This document shows, piece after piece, positions 1-10,523 of a stretch of DNA of 64,000 bases. Below the pieces are notes generated by a model. It did not search any database and was not told where the DNA came from. It saw only the letters and a program-made list of their open reading frames with translations. Position 1 is the first letter of the stretch. The number at the start of each line of letters is the position of its first letter. The translations under genes and the position numbers were made by a program. Source of the DNA: Platanthera guangdongensis (lineage: Eukaryota; Streptophyta; Magnoliopsida; Asparagales; Orchidaceae); contig CM077147.1 in NCBI GenBank assembly GCA_039583875.1, positions 161,323,866 to 161,387,865 of the forward strand. Direction: 5' to 3'.

Positions 1-358
1 TGGCAAAGCCTCACTTAACGCCAAGAACTGTATGGCGTTGAGTGGCAAAGCCTCCCTCAATGTCAAAGGCGAAAGGGCGTTCAGTGGCAAACCCTCACTC
101 AACGCCAAGAACTACAGGGCGTTGAGTGGCAAAGCCTCACTCAATGCCAAAGGAGAAAGGGTGTTGAGTGGCAAACCCTCACTCAATGCCAAGAACTGCA
201 GGGCGTTGAGTGGAAAAGCCTCAACTCCAAAGGCGAAAGGGCGTTGAGTACCAAACCCTCACTCAACACCAAGAACTGTAGGGCGTTGAGTGGCAAAGCC
301 TCACTCAACGCCAAAGGCAAAAGGGCGTGGAGTGGCAAAGCCTCACTCAACGCCAACT
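1..358. repeat. Tandem array of ~42-bp hairpin units
   Basis: Eight to nine degenerate units of about 42 bp begin at or before the window edge. Each unit has an 11-bp inverted repeat, GGCGTTGAGTG and CACTCAACGCC, around a 9-nt loop (GCAAAGCCT). Units are joined by two alternating spacers, one like AAAGGCGAAAG and one like AAGAACTGTAG, giving an 84-bp higher-order period. The stem is the same one found scattered in the LTRs of copia elements B (33646-34445) and D (58385-58920). I infer that the array is a detached, homogenised piece of a related LTR. Bases 359-485 show no recognisable feature. Confidence 0.8.
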
Positions 359-485
359 CTGAGGGAATCCCGCTTACCCATGAGCAAGCCTTCTCGCATG
401 CCCCGGGCGGGTACCCTCTCGGCTATCTACCTGTCTGATCCGGCTTCTAGCCTAAAGCTAGCCCAAGGCTAGCCCAACCTTGATC

Positions 486-1310
486 CTTCGGGCATTTGGG
501 TCCCACCCAACGAATATGGGATTGTACATATATATTAAGTTATAATCAATAGACCCTCGAATGTTTTTAAAACACTTTTGAGTGTTACCCAATGTGCACT
601 ACTCGGATTGCAAGTACATCTACTTAATTTGCCTACGATAAAAGATATGTCAGGCCCGATGTTATTAACAATATAAAATAGCGATTCTATCAGTTATTCA
701 TATCTATGTTGATCAATAGGGTCACCGAATTTTTTTATAAAGTTTTATATTAGCGTTATAAGGTGTAGAGGTATGTGTGGAATCATATTGACTAAATTTA
801 TATAACATTTTCTCGATTAAGTGAGAAAGTTATAATGATACACGTGTATCAGTTTTATCTAGTTTCATACTTAAGTTGACGTTAGGTTCTCCTAAATGTT
901 TCATAGAAAAATTAGATAATAGATGATTTTTAATATCATTAATAATTTTAAATAAAGTTTCAAATATTAAATGTCATTTACATAAACACAAAACAAAAAA
1001 GTGGCATTCCTTTGAGGCATGTTTTAGTCCATAAAGGACATAAAAGTTTGCAAACTTTATGTTCTTGGTTCTTAACTACTAATCATTTGGGTTGAGACAT
1101 GTACACTTTTTCATCTAAGTCTTCATTTAAGAATGAATTTTTTACATCCATTTAATGAATGATTAATTAATGAATCGAAGATAAGGCTATTAGCATATGA
1201 AGAGATATGATCCTAGCTACATGGGCACAAGTATCTAACTAATATATTCATTGCTTTAGAGCATAACTTTTAGCAACAAGGCAGGCCTTATACAATTCTA
1301 TAAAGTCATC
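486..1310 (-). pseudogene. Decayed Ty1/copia reverse transcriptase-RNase H relic
   Basis: There is no usable ORF, but the minus strand in patchwork frames reads as copia pol in the right order. About 1310-1240 resembles the KARLVAKGY block (here KACLVAKSY). About 1155-1100 reads MDVKNSFLNEDLDEKVYM. Near 1080 is an NQEHKVCKL-like stretch. 880-830 has DLGEPNVNL. 790-740 has SHLIEKML and YDSTHTSTPYNANIKLY. 640-600 has PDISFIVGKLSRCTCNPS. Then the sequence fades near 490. The region is AT-rich, full of stops and lacks the YVDD box. It is much older than the other copia elements here, and the Tat-like LTR abuts it on the right. The lineage within copia is undetermined. Confidence 0.7.
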
Positions 1311-1963
1311 TGTACAACCCCGTATTCGCCGAGTGGGTCCGTCAGATCAGGCGAGCGGAACAAGGCACCCTGCCCGCACCTAGAACAGTATGAGAGCAGG
1401 CAGCGGATAGCCAGCTCGCTCTCGCCCAAGCCAGGCAGGCGAGCCGCGCGAGCTGGCAGGACAGTGTGAGGGCAAGCAGCGGATGGCCAGCTCGCTCTCG
1501 CCCAGGTCGGGCAGGCGAGCCGCGCGAGCCGGTCCTTCCCCCCTCCATCTCTCTCTCGCGCGCCATTAATGAATCGAAGATAAGGCTATTAGCATATGAA
1601 GAGATATGATCCTAGCTACATGGGCACAAGTATCTAACTAATATATTCATTGCTTTAGAGCATAACTTTTAGCAACAAGGCAGGCCTTATACAATTCTAT
1701 AAAGTCATCTGTACAACCCCGTATTCGCCGAGTGGGTCCGTCAGATCAGGCGAGCGGAACAAGGCACCCTGCCCGCACCTAGAACAGTATGAGAGCAGGC
1801 AGCGGATAGCCAGCTCGCTCTCGCCCAAGCCAGGCAGGCGAGCCGCGCGAGCTGGCAGGACAGTGTGAGGGCAAGCAGCGGATGGCCAGCTCGCTCTCGC
1901 CCAGGTCGGGCAGGCGAGCCGCGCGAGCCGGTCCTTCCCCCCTCCATCTCTCTCTCGCGCGCC
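1166..1963. repeat. Perfect 399-bp tandem duplication
   Basis: Bases 1166-1564 and 1565-1963 appear identical base for base. The unit joins the last ~145 bp of the copia RT relic to the first ~254 bp of the Tat-like LTR, so the LTR start occurs twice, at 1311 and 1710. Inside each unit is a ~70-bp imperfect internal duplication rich in CCAGCTCGCTCTCGCCC. The lack of any difference means either a very recent duplication or a local assembly duplication. Confidence 0.85.
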
Positions 1964-2696
1964 GAGTCAGCATTCGTCGAACAGAGTTTGGGTCAGCATT
2001 CGTCGAGCAGAGTTCGGGCTCAATGGGTCCAGATCAGCGGTCCCCCTTCCGGGGCTCCCGCAGCGGCAGTTTGAGACCGGGCCAGCCCGCTCTTCTACAG
2101 GCGACCCTACCGCCAGCCCGCCTCGGCAGAGGCACAGGCAGGTCGCGACGGTCTTGCTCGTACTCATCCAAAAGGAGACGACGAGCTGCGGGAGCCAGGT
2201 CGCACTTGCCCCTAGGCGCGAAGAGCAGTGGAGAGCTGACCTACGAGTCTGTGGGACTTGCGTAGTGGGGCCCAGGGGTAAAATTACCTGGATGCCCCTC
2301 CCAAGGGTGCGAATAGCTTGTTAGAACAGCAGACTTGCGCTGTTGGCAGATCAAGTTGGGATGCACATAGCTGTTCTGAACATCGGAGGTTGGCTATTTG
2401 CATTCCGTTTTCAGAAATCTATAAATAAGACTCAAGGGGCACCTCAGAAGGCAGGCTTTCATACTCATTTGCCTCTTAGTCTTTTAGCGCTTTCTGGGGT
2501 AGCCTTAGCTCGGCTTTTGGCTAAGGAGGGGAAGCGCTCTAAGATCTTCCGGGTGTGTGGTGGGTCCTCCTCGCCGAGCCCTTAGGTTTGGTCCTTTTTG
2601 CTTCCTTTGTCATTTTGCTTGTGAGAAAGAAGTAGGTGTGGGATCACCCCTTCCCCAAGGGTGAACTCCACAGGAATCGAGTTTTCAGTTTCAACA
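1311..2696 (+). mobile_element. Putative 5' LTR of Tat-like gypsy element G4
   Basis: This GC-rich block runs from a TGTACAACCCC start, where homology to the copia relic stops, to TTTCAACA just before a primer-binding-site-like stretch at 2699. The ends are TGT and ACA. It contains a TATA box at 2419 and is followed by gag in the same orientation. Without the internal 399-bp duplication it would be about 990 bp. The matching 3' LTR is not visible because the element is cut by the scaffold gap. The end points are inferred and may be off by some bases. Confidence 0.55.
2419..2428 (+). promoter_or_regulatory. TATA box in G4 LTR
   Basis: CTATAAATAA lies about 270 bp before the LTR end, a reasonable place for the U3/R promoter of the element. 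Confidence 0.5.
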
Positions 2697-2716
2697 TTTT
2701 GGTGCGGTGAGCGTGG
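2697..2716 (+). other. Candidate primer-binding site of G4
   Basis: TTGGTGCGGTGAGCGTGG begins three bases after the LTR end. It resembles the TTGGCGCCGT-type primer-binding sites common in Tat and Athila elements, with substitutions. The tRNA cannot be named with certainty. Confidence 0.4.
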
Positions 2717-4090
2717 AGAGTGGTCAGCACAGAAAATTTCTAGTAGGCTTGATGACGGGAGGACAAGGCTCAGACAGGTCGGACTCGACGCCCCCGCCGC
2801 CCCTAGCCATGGTGGGGATGTTTGAGGATTTTAGGAACGAGGTACTCAGCCTCGTCAATTTCTCACTCGGCGCGCGGGTCGAGTGCTCGACTCCAGCCAT
2901 TCCAATTACTGTCGCCCCGTCTCTTGGCGAGGAGGCTCCCGGCAGGCGAGCTGGGAAGGAGGTTGTAGAAGAAGGAAGGGGATGCGAGCTCCCTGGGCGC
3001 GTGCTTTTCCCCGGCTCGGCAGATGGAGGCCGGTTCGGCGACATGGGCGCGAGGTATGCTCTGGCTCTCCCGGCAGGGGGAGGCAGCCCCTTCAGCGAGT
3101 TAGTCTCTTCTGCCCCAGTTCTAGAGGGGTTCAGGGAACCGAAGATGTCTTACTACACCGGGAAGGGAGACCCAGTCCAACACGTCCAGTGGTTTGAGGA
3201 CGTGGTCTCGATCCGGCAGATGTCGGATGGCTTCAAGTGCCGACTCTTCGCCATCACCCTCAAGGAGAAGGCGAGGGAGTGGTTTCACCAGCTGCCGGCC
3301 AGCTCCATCTACTGCTTTGAGGACCTGTGTTAGGGGGTTCATGCTGAGGTTCACCACCTCGAAGAGGAGGAAGGAGTCGGAGTCCTTGTTCCACATCAAG
3401 CAGGGAGTGAATGAGACCTTGGGGAGCTACGTGGACCGGTTCCAGGAGGAGGTCACCTAGGTCCAGGAGATGTCGGGCCATAGCCTGATGATGTCCTTCA
3501 CCCTGGGGCTGCAGCAGGGTTTCTTAAGGATGGAGTTGAAGAGAGTGCCCCCCCCCCCTCTCCTACGAGGAGCTAATGGAGAGGGCAGCGAGAGAAGTTG
3601 ACGGGGAGGTGTCAAATCCGGAATTTGCCCGGAAGCTGGCCAGGTGGGCCACGGAGGAAGAGAAGGAACCGAGAGGCGGCAGGGTAGAGAAGGAGAGGAG
3701 AGCCGAGCCCCGACAAAGGGAGCAGAGGCGGCTCCAGGGGCAGCAGCAGCCCAGGTGGGGGCGACAAGAGTCGGACCGTCGGTTGGGCTGGACGCCCGAG
3801 TGGCAAGAGCCGGGGCCACGGAGAGGATATCAGGGAAAGGACCACCACCAGGGGGCCAGGATCAATTCCACCCCCCCCCCCCCGGGTTGGAAGCAGGCAC
3901 AAAGACCTCCCCTCCCCAATTAGGATCAGGCTATGGCCATAGCCATGGGGAGAGGAGGAGAGCAGCGCGGAGGAGGAGGAGAGAAGTAAGGGTAGAGTTG
4001 CCCTACTGCGACTTCCATCAAGAGGAAGGGCACGCCACAGCCACGTGCCCAGAGTTCCTCGAGATGAGGGAAAATAGGGAGCAGCCGTAG
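2707..4090 (+). pseudogene. gag of Tat/Retand-like gypsy element G4 (frameshifted)
   Basis: The first segment (2707-3333) holds the typical Tat gag core: PVQHVQWFEDVV, then CRLFAITLKEKAREWFHQLP. The frame then shifts; the next frame continues with RGFMLRFTTSKRRKESES and ends at a TAG near 3458. It shifts again at a poly-C run around 3549, giving SYEELMERAAREVDGEVSNPEF (3576-3923), and again at a poly-C run near 3880. The last part has the YCDFHQEEGHATATC zinc-knuckle-like motif (about 4003-4050). Two of the breaks sit in C homopolymers, so sequencing error is as likely as true decay. The protein would form the particle shell and bind RNA. Confidence 0.7.
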
Positions 4091-4111
4091 CAACAGCAGG
4101 GGCGACAGGAA

Positions 4112-5321
4112 GTGAGGATCGAGGAGGTCCTTCCTCGGGTGGAGGAGGATCGATGCGAGGACCGGGTGGACGTCGGGACCCGAGGGGGGATCGGGGTGAT
4201 CCATGGGGGAGTGGGGGTTGAGGCTTCCTGGAGGGCGAGCCTCCACACCATGTATCGCCGGAGCGTTGGCTCCACATGCCAGACCCCACCCCTAGAAGAG
4301 AGTATTACCTTCTCGAGGAGCGATATGCCGGATCATGAGGATCCATTTTGGAATGCGCTGGTCATCCAGACGGCCATCGAAAATTTCACGTTCTCCCGGA
4401 TCCTCGTCGACAATGGAAGCTCCGTCAACGTCGTCTTTAAGAAGGCGTTTGACGCGATGAAGGTGGAGGCGGAGAGAGTGTTGGCCTCGGATGGGCCCTT
4501 GTTTGGATTTTCGGGGGAGAGGAAGGAGGTAGAAGGAGGAGTGGGGCTCCATGTCACCCTGGGGGGGCAGTCCCGGAACTGCAGGTTTGTCATCGTGGAC
4601 ATCCCCAGCAGCTACAGCTCCATCTTCGGGAGGCCCCTCATCAGCGCCTTCCGCTGCGTCTCCTCGTCGTTCCATCAATGCTTGAAGTTCAATGCTGAGG
4701 GGATCTAGGTCCGGGTCCGGGGGGACCCCAAAGTGGCGCGGGAATGCTACATCACCGCCGTGAACTCCATCTCTTGGCACAAGGGAGCCGAGGAGATGGA
4801 GCGAAGGATGGAGGAGGTGGTGCAGGAAGCTGGCAGGGAGGAGATGGAGGTGGAGAGTTGCACCGAGGTTTAGGTGGCAGGAGGAGATCGGGAGGAGTCG
4901 GTCGAGGCGATGGCTATGGAGGAAGAGGTGGAGGCGGAGGTCCTCGTCCCAGAGGAGAGGGATGTTGGAGAATGGGGGAGCATTCCAGGCTGGAGGCTGC
5001 GGAAGAGGTGGTGGAGCTGGAGGTCCTCACCCGTGGAGGCAGGGTGGAGAAGGTCCGCGTCAGTGGAGGGCTGACCCCGGAGGCTCAACACAGGATGCTA
5101 GCTTGCATCCAGAAGAACGTGGACATATTCGCATGGAGCGTCGCGGAGATGCCGGGGGTTGACGCGGATGTGGCTTTCCCACCGCCTCAACCTGGACCCG
5201 GAAGCACGCCCCGTCCAACAAAAAAAGTTCCACCGCTGACAAGCTGGCCGAGCTCATCAGAGAGGATGTGGCAAAGCTTCTCAAGGCTGGCTTCGTATCC
5301 GTTAATCCACATACCCCGGCT
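4112..5321 (+). pseudogene. Protease and start of reverse transcriptase of G4, cut by the gap
   Basis: 4112-4708 is an open aspartic-protease region with the active-site stretch RILVDNGSSVNVVF, a DNGSS variant often seen in Tat elements, and later SSIFGRPLISAF. A TAG ends the frame at 4706-4708. About 5000-5230 matches the linker and start of RT (LTRGGRVEKVRV, NVDIFAWSVAEMPGVD). After a frameshift, REDVAKLLKAGFVSV follows, which is the finger region of RT. The scaffold gap begins there, so RT, RNase H and integrase are missing. It clearly differs from the chromovirus pol at 43-46 kb and 50-53 kb. Confidence 0.7.
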
Positions 5322-5821
5322 NNNNNNNNNNNNNNNNNNNNNNNNNNNNNNNNNNNNNNNNNNNNNNNNNNNNNNNNNNNNNNNNNNNNNNNNNNNNNNN
5401 NNNNNNNNNNNNNNNNNNNNNNNNNNNNNNNNNNNNNNNNNNNNNNNNNNNNNNNNNNNNNNNNNNNNNNNNNNNNNNNNNNNNNNNNNNNNNNNNNNNN
5501 NNNNNNNNNNNNNNNNNNNNNNNNNNNNNNNNNNNNNNNNNNNNNNNNNNNNNNNNNNNNNNNNNNNNNNNNNNNNNNNNNNNNNNNNNNNNNNNNNNNN
5601 NNNNNNNNNNNNNNNNNNNNNNNNNNNNNNNNNNNNNNNNNNNNNNNNNNNNNNNNNNNNNNNNNNNNNNNNNNNNNNNNNNNNNNNNNNNNNNNNNNNN
5701 NNNNNNNNNNNNNNNNNNNNNNNNNNNNNNNNNNNNNNNNNNNNNNNNNNNNNNNNNNNNNNNNNNNNNNNNNNNNNNNNNNNNNNNNNNNNNNNNNNNN
5801 NNNNNNNNNNNNNNNNNNNNN
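5322..5821. other. Scaffold gap of exactly 500 N
   Basis: A round-number gap means unknown size. The sequence to its left is the RT of a gypsy element on plus, and to its right the integrase of a copia element on minus. The two sides have no shown physical link. ORFs reading through the N run are meaningless. Confidence 0.99.
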
Positions 5822-8282
5822 GATCCATTCATAGGATTTGGCAACAAACTTGGTCACATAGGACTTTCCATTGTTCAGCACATAGCACTTGCTTCCAAAA
5901 ATCCTGAAGTATGATAAGTTTGGTTTTCTACCTTTCAAGATCTCATAGGGAGTTTTCTTATGGCTTTTGGTGATAGAAGCCCTATTAAGGACATGACATG
6001 CATTGTTTACTATCTCAGCCCAGAAATATTCTGGGAGAGTTGTGGCATTTAGTAAAGTCCTTCCAACATCTATGAGAGTCATGTTTTTCCTCTCAGTAAT
6101 TCCATTTTGTTGTGTTCTTGGAGAGGAGAATTCTTGGTGAATTCCTTGCTCTTCACAGAAACTTGTCATGCTTGCAGACTGAAATTCAATTCCATGGTCA
6201 TTCCTGATTTTGACCACAGAACTATCTAGTTCATTCTATATCTGCTCGACAAAGTTCTTGAAGACATCAAGGGTTTCATCCTTTCTCTTAAGAAATGAAT
6301 ACCCAGGCAAACCTAGAATAGTCATCAACCACTACAGGGGTGTAGACTTTCCTACCAAGACTATGAATTGGCATAGGACCAAACATGTCCATATACAGGA
6401 GTTACAAGCACCTCACTGAGTCTTTGGTCCCAATGCTCTTGAAAGAGGTCTTGGTCTGTTTGCCCTTTTGACATGCATAACAAATACCCTCCTTAGTGTA
6501 TTTCAACTTGGGACTATTTCTAATTAGCTCTTCTCTAAAGAGCTTCCTAATGGTCTTGTAGTTCAAATAAACTAATCTCTTGTGTCATTGTACATAATAT
6601 GAGATTTTCTCATTTGCCACTAGACATATTGGAGAGTCCTTATCTAAGCATAAGAAATTTAAGCAATAAACATTTCCACTCCTAGTGTCTGTTAAGATGA
6701 TCTCTTGGTCACTTAGCCTCTTAATGTGGCACTCATCCTTATGGAAAACTATGTCATAGCCAAGATCACAGAGTTGGCTAATGCTTATCAGGTTATTTTG
6801 CAACCCTTCCACATATGCTACTTTTGTGATAGTGACTATGCCATTAGAGATCTTACCATAACCTCTTGTCACTCCCTTATCTGATCCACCAAAGATGACT
6901 TTGGGGCTATTCTTTACTGAAGAGTAATCCTTCAACAAGCTCCTTGTTCCAGTTATGTGCGTGGAATATCCATTATTCAAGTACCATATAGGGGTATGGT
7001 CACTTGGACTAACATGCAAGACATAAATCAGTTAACCTTAGGAACCCAATTCTTATTGGGTCCTAGGTGCAAGTTAGTTTGATAATGAACTTGCCTACCT
7101 GTAGTTCTTCTGACAGGTAAGCTCTCTCTTTCTCTTGACACACTTGGATTGTGCCAGCAATCAATAACATAGTGGACTACCTTGTCATAGCACCAACACT
7201 CATGGATATTATACCTACTTTTTAGAGCTGGTCTTGTAGCTTTGTTGACATTAACTCTCATCCAGAAGGTACATCAACAATCTTATTCTTGTATCTTCCA
7301 GCCTCTGTCTGACTTGGGTGTGTCTGATAGCGGAAGTACCATGAATATCTTGAGCCATACCAGTAGTAGTCTTCTTTCTAGAAAACATATCTTGATGGAC
7401 TTAGATATACCAAAGTCTGGTCTACTGACAGAATTGCCCTTATTCTGATAGTGGGTTGGGAGTTCCTAAGAGAAGACTGCCTCCTTACTCTTGAGTGTTG
7501 GGTCTGGTGCACGAAACATAAATGGTCCATGATGGGCCATTTGGATTTCCTCATGAGCTGCCCTAAAGGCACGTGCACCCTTGCTATATCTACCACCATA
7601 GTGTAGAACATCTTTGTTCCCACTAGTGGATCTACCATTCTCCTAGTGACCATAAATGCTCTCTTGGTCATACCTATTAGAAGGTAACAGAACTCTCTTG
7701 AATGGAATAGGTGGTACGGAGGCTAGTGGCTGCACTAGAGCTTTGTCATTTCCTTTGGGATGACAACTCTTGTGTGACCCTTAAAGCCAAACCTCTTCTT
7801 ACCCTTTTGGGAGGTGAAGGAGTCTATCAAGGGCGGCACTGAACTTGGCTTTAGAAAACTAGCCACTATCCTCTTCTCCCTCTCCAGCAACACTTTCAGG
7901 TCCCTTATTCGGTCTTCCTGGTATTCTATGGTGACTAACTAGATGAAGGAAATAGTTTCTAATTCACTGATTTCCCTCATTTTGAGATCCAATAGGGAAG
8001 CTGAGTCTGCATGCTGGGAAGCAGCAAGCTAAAGAGAAGAAATCTCCTTAGCCTGCTTCTTATCCAATAACTTGCTTTTCTTGAAGGCATTCAGCAAGAC
8101 ACCATACTTGTCAATAAAAGAATTGACATCTTCTTCTGATTTAGACCCATCTTCATCATAGGATGGAGATGCCTCTAACTCACGACTGGTTTCATAACCA
8201 GTTTCAGTGAAGTAATTTGACTGAGAATGTACCTTGACTAGACCAGACTGATCCTGGCTAGATTCCTCATTGAAATAACTAG
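5822..8282 (-). pseudogene. Copia element B: partial gag to integrase (left-arm copy)
   Basis: Mirror of 28429-30891. On minus it reads the C-terminal part of gag, a defective zinc knuckle (CWCYDKVVHYVIDC, 7204-7163), the protease box changed to WYLNNGYSTHITGT, the pre-integrase zinc finger, and the integrase core with NDHGIEF and TERKNMT (near 6194 and 6090). It carries the same stops as the right copy and extra 1-nt deletions, for example near 7260 and 7318. It stops at the contig end. See the right-arm entry for the fuller description. Confidence 0.85.
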
Positions 8283-8514
8283 TGCCTAAACACCTAGAGG
8301 GGGGGGGGGGGGGTGAATCGGTGCACTTAATCTTTTAAAACTTTTAAGGCAGCACTACAGTACAATAATTGCAATTCACAGCATAGATAACACAACAATC
8401 ACACAAGCATACAATCACAGAGAGCACACAGGATTTATAGTGGTTCCCCAAGGTCTGGGTACATCCACTTTCCCCCTTCGCCTATCTAGTAGTGTACTAG
8501 ATTCGGCCTAACTT

Positions 8515-8783
8515 CTCCACTACTCCTCAGATCCATAGATCTTACAGCTCAGAACCCAAATAGGTTCCTACAACTCAGAGTGATCCCACTCGTACAACTC
8601 AGGCACAAAGCCCTACCACTCAGTCTTCACCAAGACCTACACTCAGCCTTCAACAAGTCCTACACTCAGCCTTCAACAAGGCCTACACTCAGAGAAATGT
8701 ATCTCCTACACTCAGGCACATAGGCCCTACCACGCAGCCTTTATAAATATAGGCTTACAACTCAGATCCCTTAGGATCCTACA
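8515..8783 (-). repeat. Mini-hairpin chain in LTR A (left-arm copy)
   Basis: Mirror of 27931-28176: about eleven short inverted repeats with different stems (for example GAACC/GGTTC, GAGTG/CACTC, GTCTT/AAGAC) divided by a CTACAACTCAG-like linker. Details are given with the right-arm copy. Confidence 0.85.
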
Positions 8784-9295
8784 GAAAATAGAAAGTAAAA
8801 GGATTAATAACCACAACTCTGATTGAGAAAGTTGAGTTGACTGGCTTCTTGATGAGTTCTTGAAAGAACTTTGCTGAGATCAACCTCCCTTGACTTTTCT
8901 TCAAAGCTTCTTGAATTAGAACATAGTAGGGTTGAATCTCTAGGCAGATGATCTTCAATAAACTGCAGACTTGTGATTTTGATATCAATCTGAATCTTCT
9001 TTATCAGCCTGATTCAATAGCTGTCTTCTTAGAAGGAGCTTTCTCTCTCCAACTTCTTAGATCTTCACTTGAAGGTCTTCTTCTGGTTTGTTGTTTCTCA
9101 CTTCAATGATTGCTTCTCATCTGATTCGATTTACTTCTGTTGAAGGAATAAGCCTTTATATAGGCTTTCTTCATGGTGACCGGCTGATCTGGTTTCTAAC
9201 AACTTCTGACAGCTCTGACAGTAGCAGTTGACCGGTTGAAATGACAGCTGTCAAGTCATCCAGACACTTCTTGAAATCTCTGTCACTGTCTGAAA

Positions 9296-10121
9296 GTGTC
9301 GAGACAGATAGTCTTTATGTATCGACACAAATAGACCAAGTGTCGACACAAGTAGACTAAGTGTCGACACTAGCCTTCATGGTGTCGACACAACTCCTTG
9401 TGTTGTAGAAATAACTTCTCGACACTGCTTCTTCAGAATGTGTCGACACAGATCCTGTGTGTCGACACAAGTCCTTATTCTTCAATACTTAGTTGATTTC
9501 TGCAAAGTGTCGACACAACTCCTTTGTGTCGACACATCTTCTTGTGTTGAAACTTGTTAAGTGTCGACACATCTTCTTTGTATCGACACATGCCTTCTGT
9601 GTTGAAACTTTTGCTGAGTGTCGACACATCTCCTTTGTGTCGACACATTCTTTATGTGTTGAGACTTTTATTGAGTGTCGACACATCTCCTTTGTGTCGA
9701 CACTTGTACTTAAACTCTGTTGAAGTTTGCTGAGTGTCGACACAGCCTCCTAGTGTCGACACTTGTACTTGAACTTTGTTGATATTTTGCTGAGTGTCGA
9801 CACAGCCTCCTAGTGTCGACACTTGTACTTGAACTTTGTTGATGTTTTGCTGAGTGTCGACACAGCCTCCTAGTGTCGACACTTTTGATGTCGACAAAGT
9901 TCCTCGGGTGTCGACACTGCTTCTAAGTGTCGACACTGATTCTTTAGACATTTCTTCATTGTGTGTCGACACTGCCTGTATGTGTCGACACTTTCCTTCT
10001 GGTGTCGACTCTGCCTTCCTAGTGTCGACACAATTACTCTAAGTGTGACACTGCTTCTCTGGGTGTCGACACAAGCCTCCTTAAGTGTCGACACTTTTCT
10101 TCTAGGTGTCGACACATGGAC
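9296..10121 (-). repeat. GTGTCGACAC palindrome array in U3 (left-arm copy)
   Basis: Mirror of 26593-27420, with about 25-30 exact or near copies of the 10-bp palindrome. ORFs crossing it, full of VSTL or CRH repeats, are by-products of the array and not proteins. Confidence 0.9.
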
Positions 10122-10523
10122 TTAGAAACTTTTTGTTTTCCTTGCAATTACTTAACCTGCACAAATAAACTCAAAACACATTAAATATATCTTGATATAT
10201 ATCATTGAGTAGGGTGAGGCTTCTTCAAATCAGGTACATATATTCCAATGTACCCAACAATCTCCCCCTATTTGGAGAAGTCATAACCCTTAGTCAATGA
10301 TATACAACATACATAACAAATTCTCAGTATGATGTAAAACAGTAATATATGACAGGGAAAGAACTTAAACATGTATACACAGAACATATACAAACAGTTA
10401 TCTCAGAACAATTAATGTATATATAACATTGTTCTTACAAATTTCAACAATTTCATTAGTCAAAAGTTTACATAGAATTTTAATACAAATGATTACAATT
10501 TGTAAACTAAAGAAAATTCTATC

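Larger units (their letters stand above)
8283..10259 (-). mobile_element. Sirevirus-like LTR of element A (left-arm copy)
   Basis: Mirror of the LTR at 26450-28428. On minus it starts TGTTGGGTACATTGG at 10259, right after a polypurine tract (AAATAGGGGGAGAT). It ends near the 15-G run and CACCTAG at 8292-8315. Length is about 1977 bp. It contains the GTGTCGACAC array, a TATA box (about 9152-9161), the mini-hairpin chain and a conserved block near 8444-8500. Beyond 8283 the sequence is gag of element B, so A lies inside B. Confidence 0.85.

Noticed and set aside
2724..4289. Long proline/arginine-rich minus-strand ORFs opposite G4 gag
   Set aside because: GC-rich shadow frames of the gag-pol region on plus; no domain seen.
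4744..6217. Long ORFs on both strands across 5322-5821
   Set aside because: They read through the N gap; only the parts outside it are meaningful.
9489..10115. ORFs made of VSTLGGCVDT- or CRH-type repeats in LTR A (both arms, also 26594-27221)
   Set aside because: They exist because the 10-bp GTGTCGACAC array is open in several frames on both strands. They lie in U3 and have no start context or non-repeat domain.
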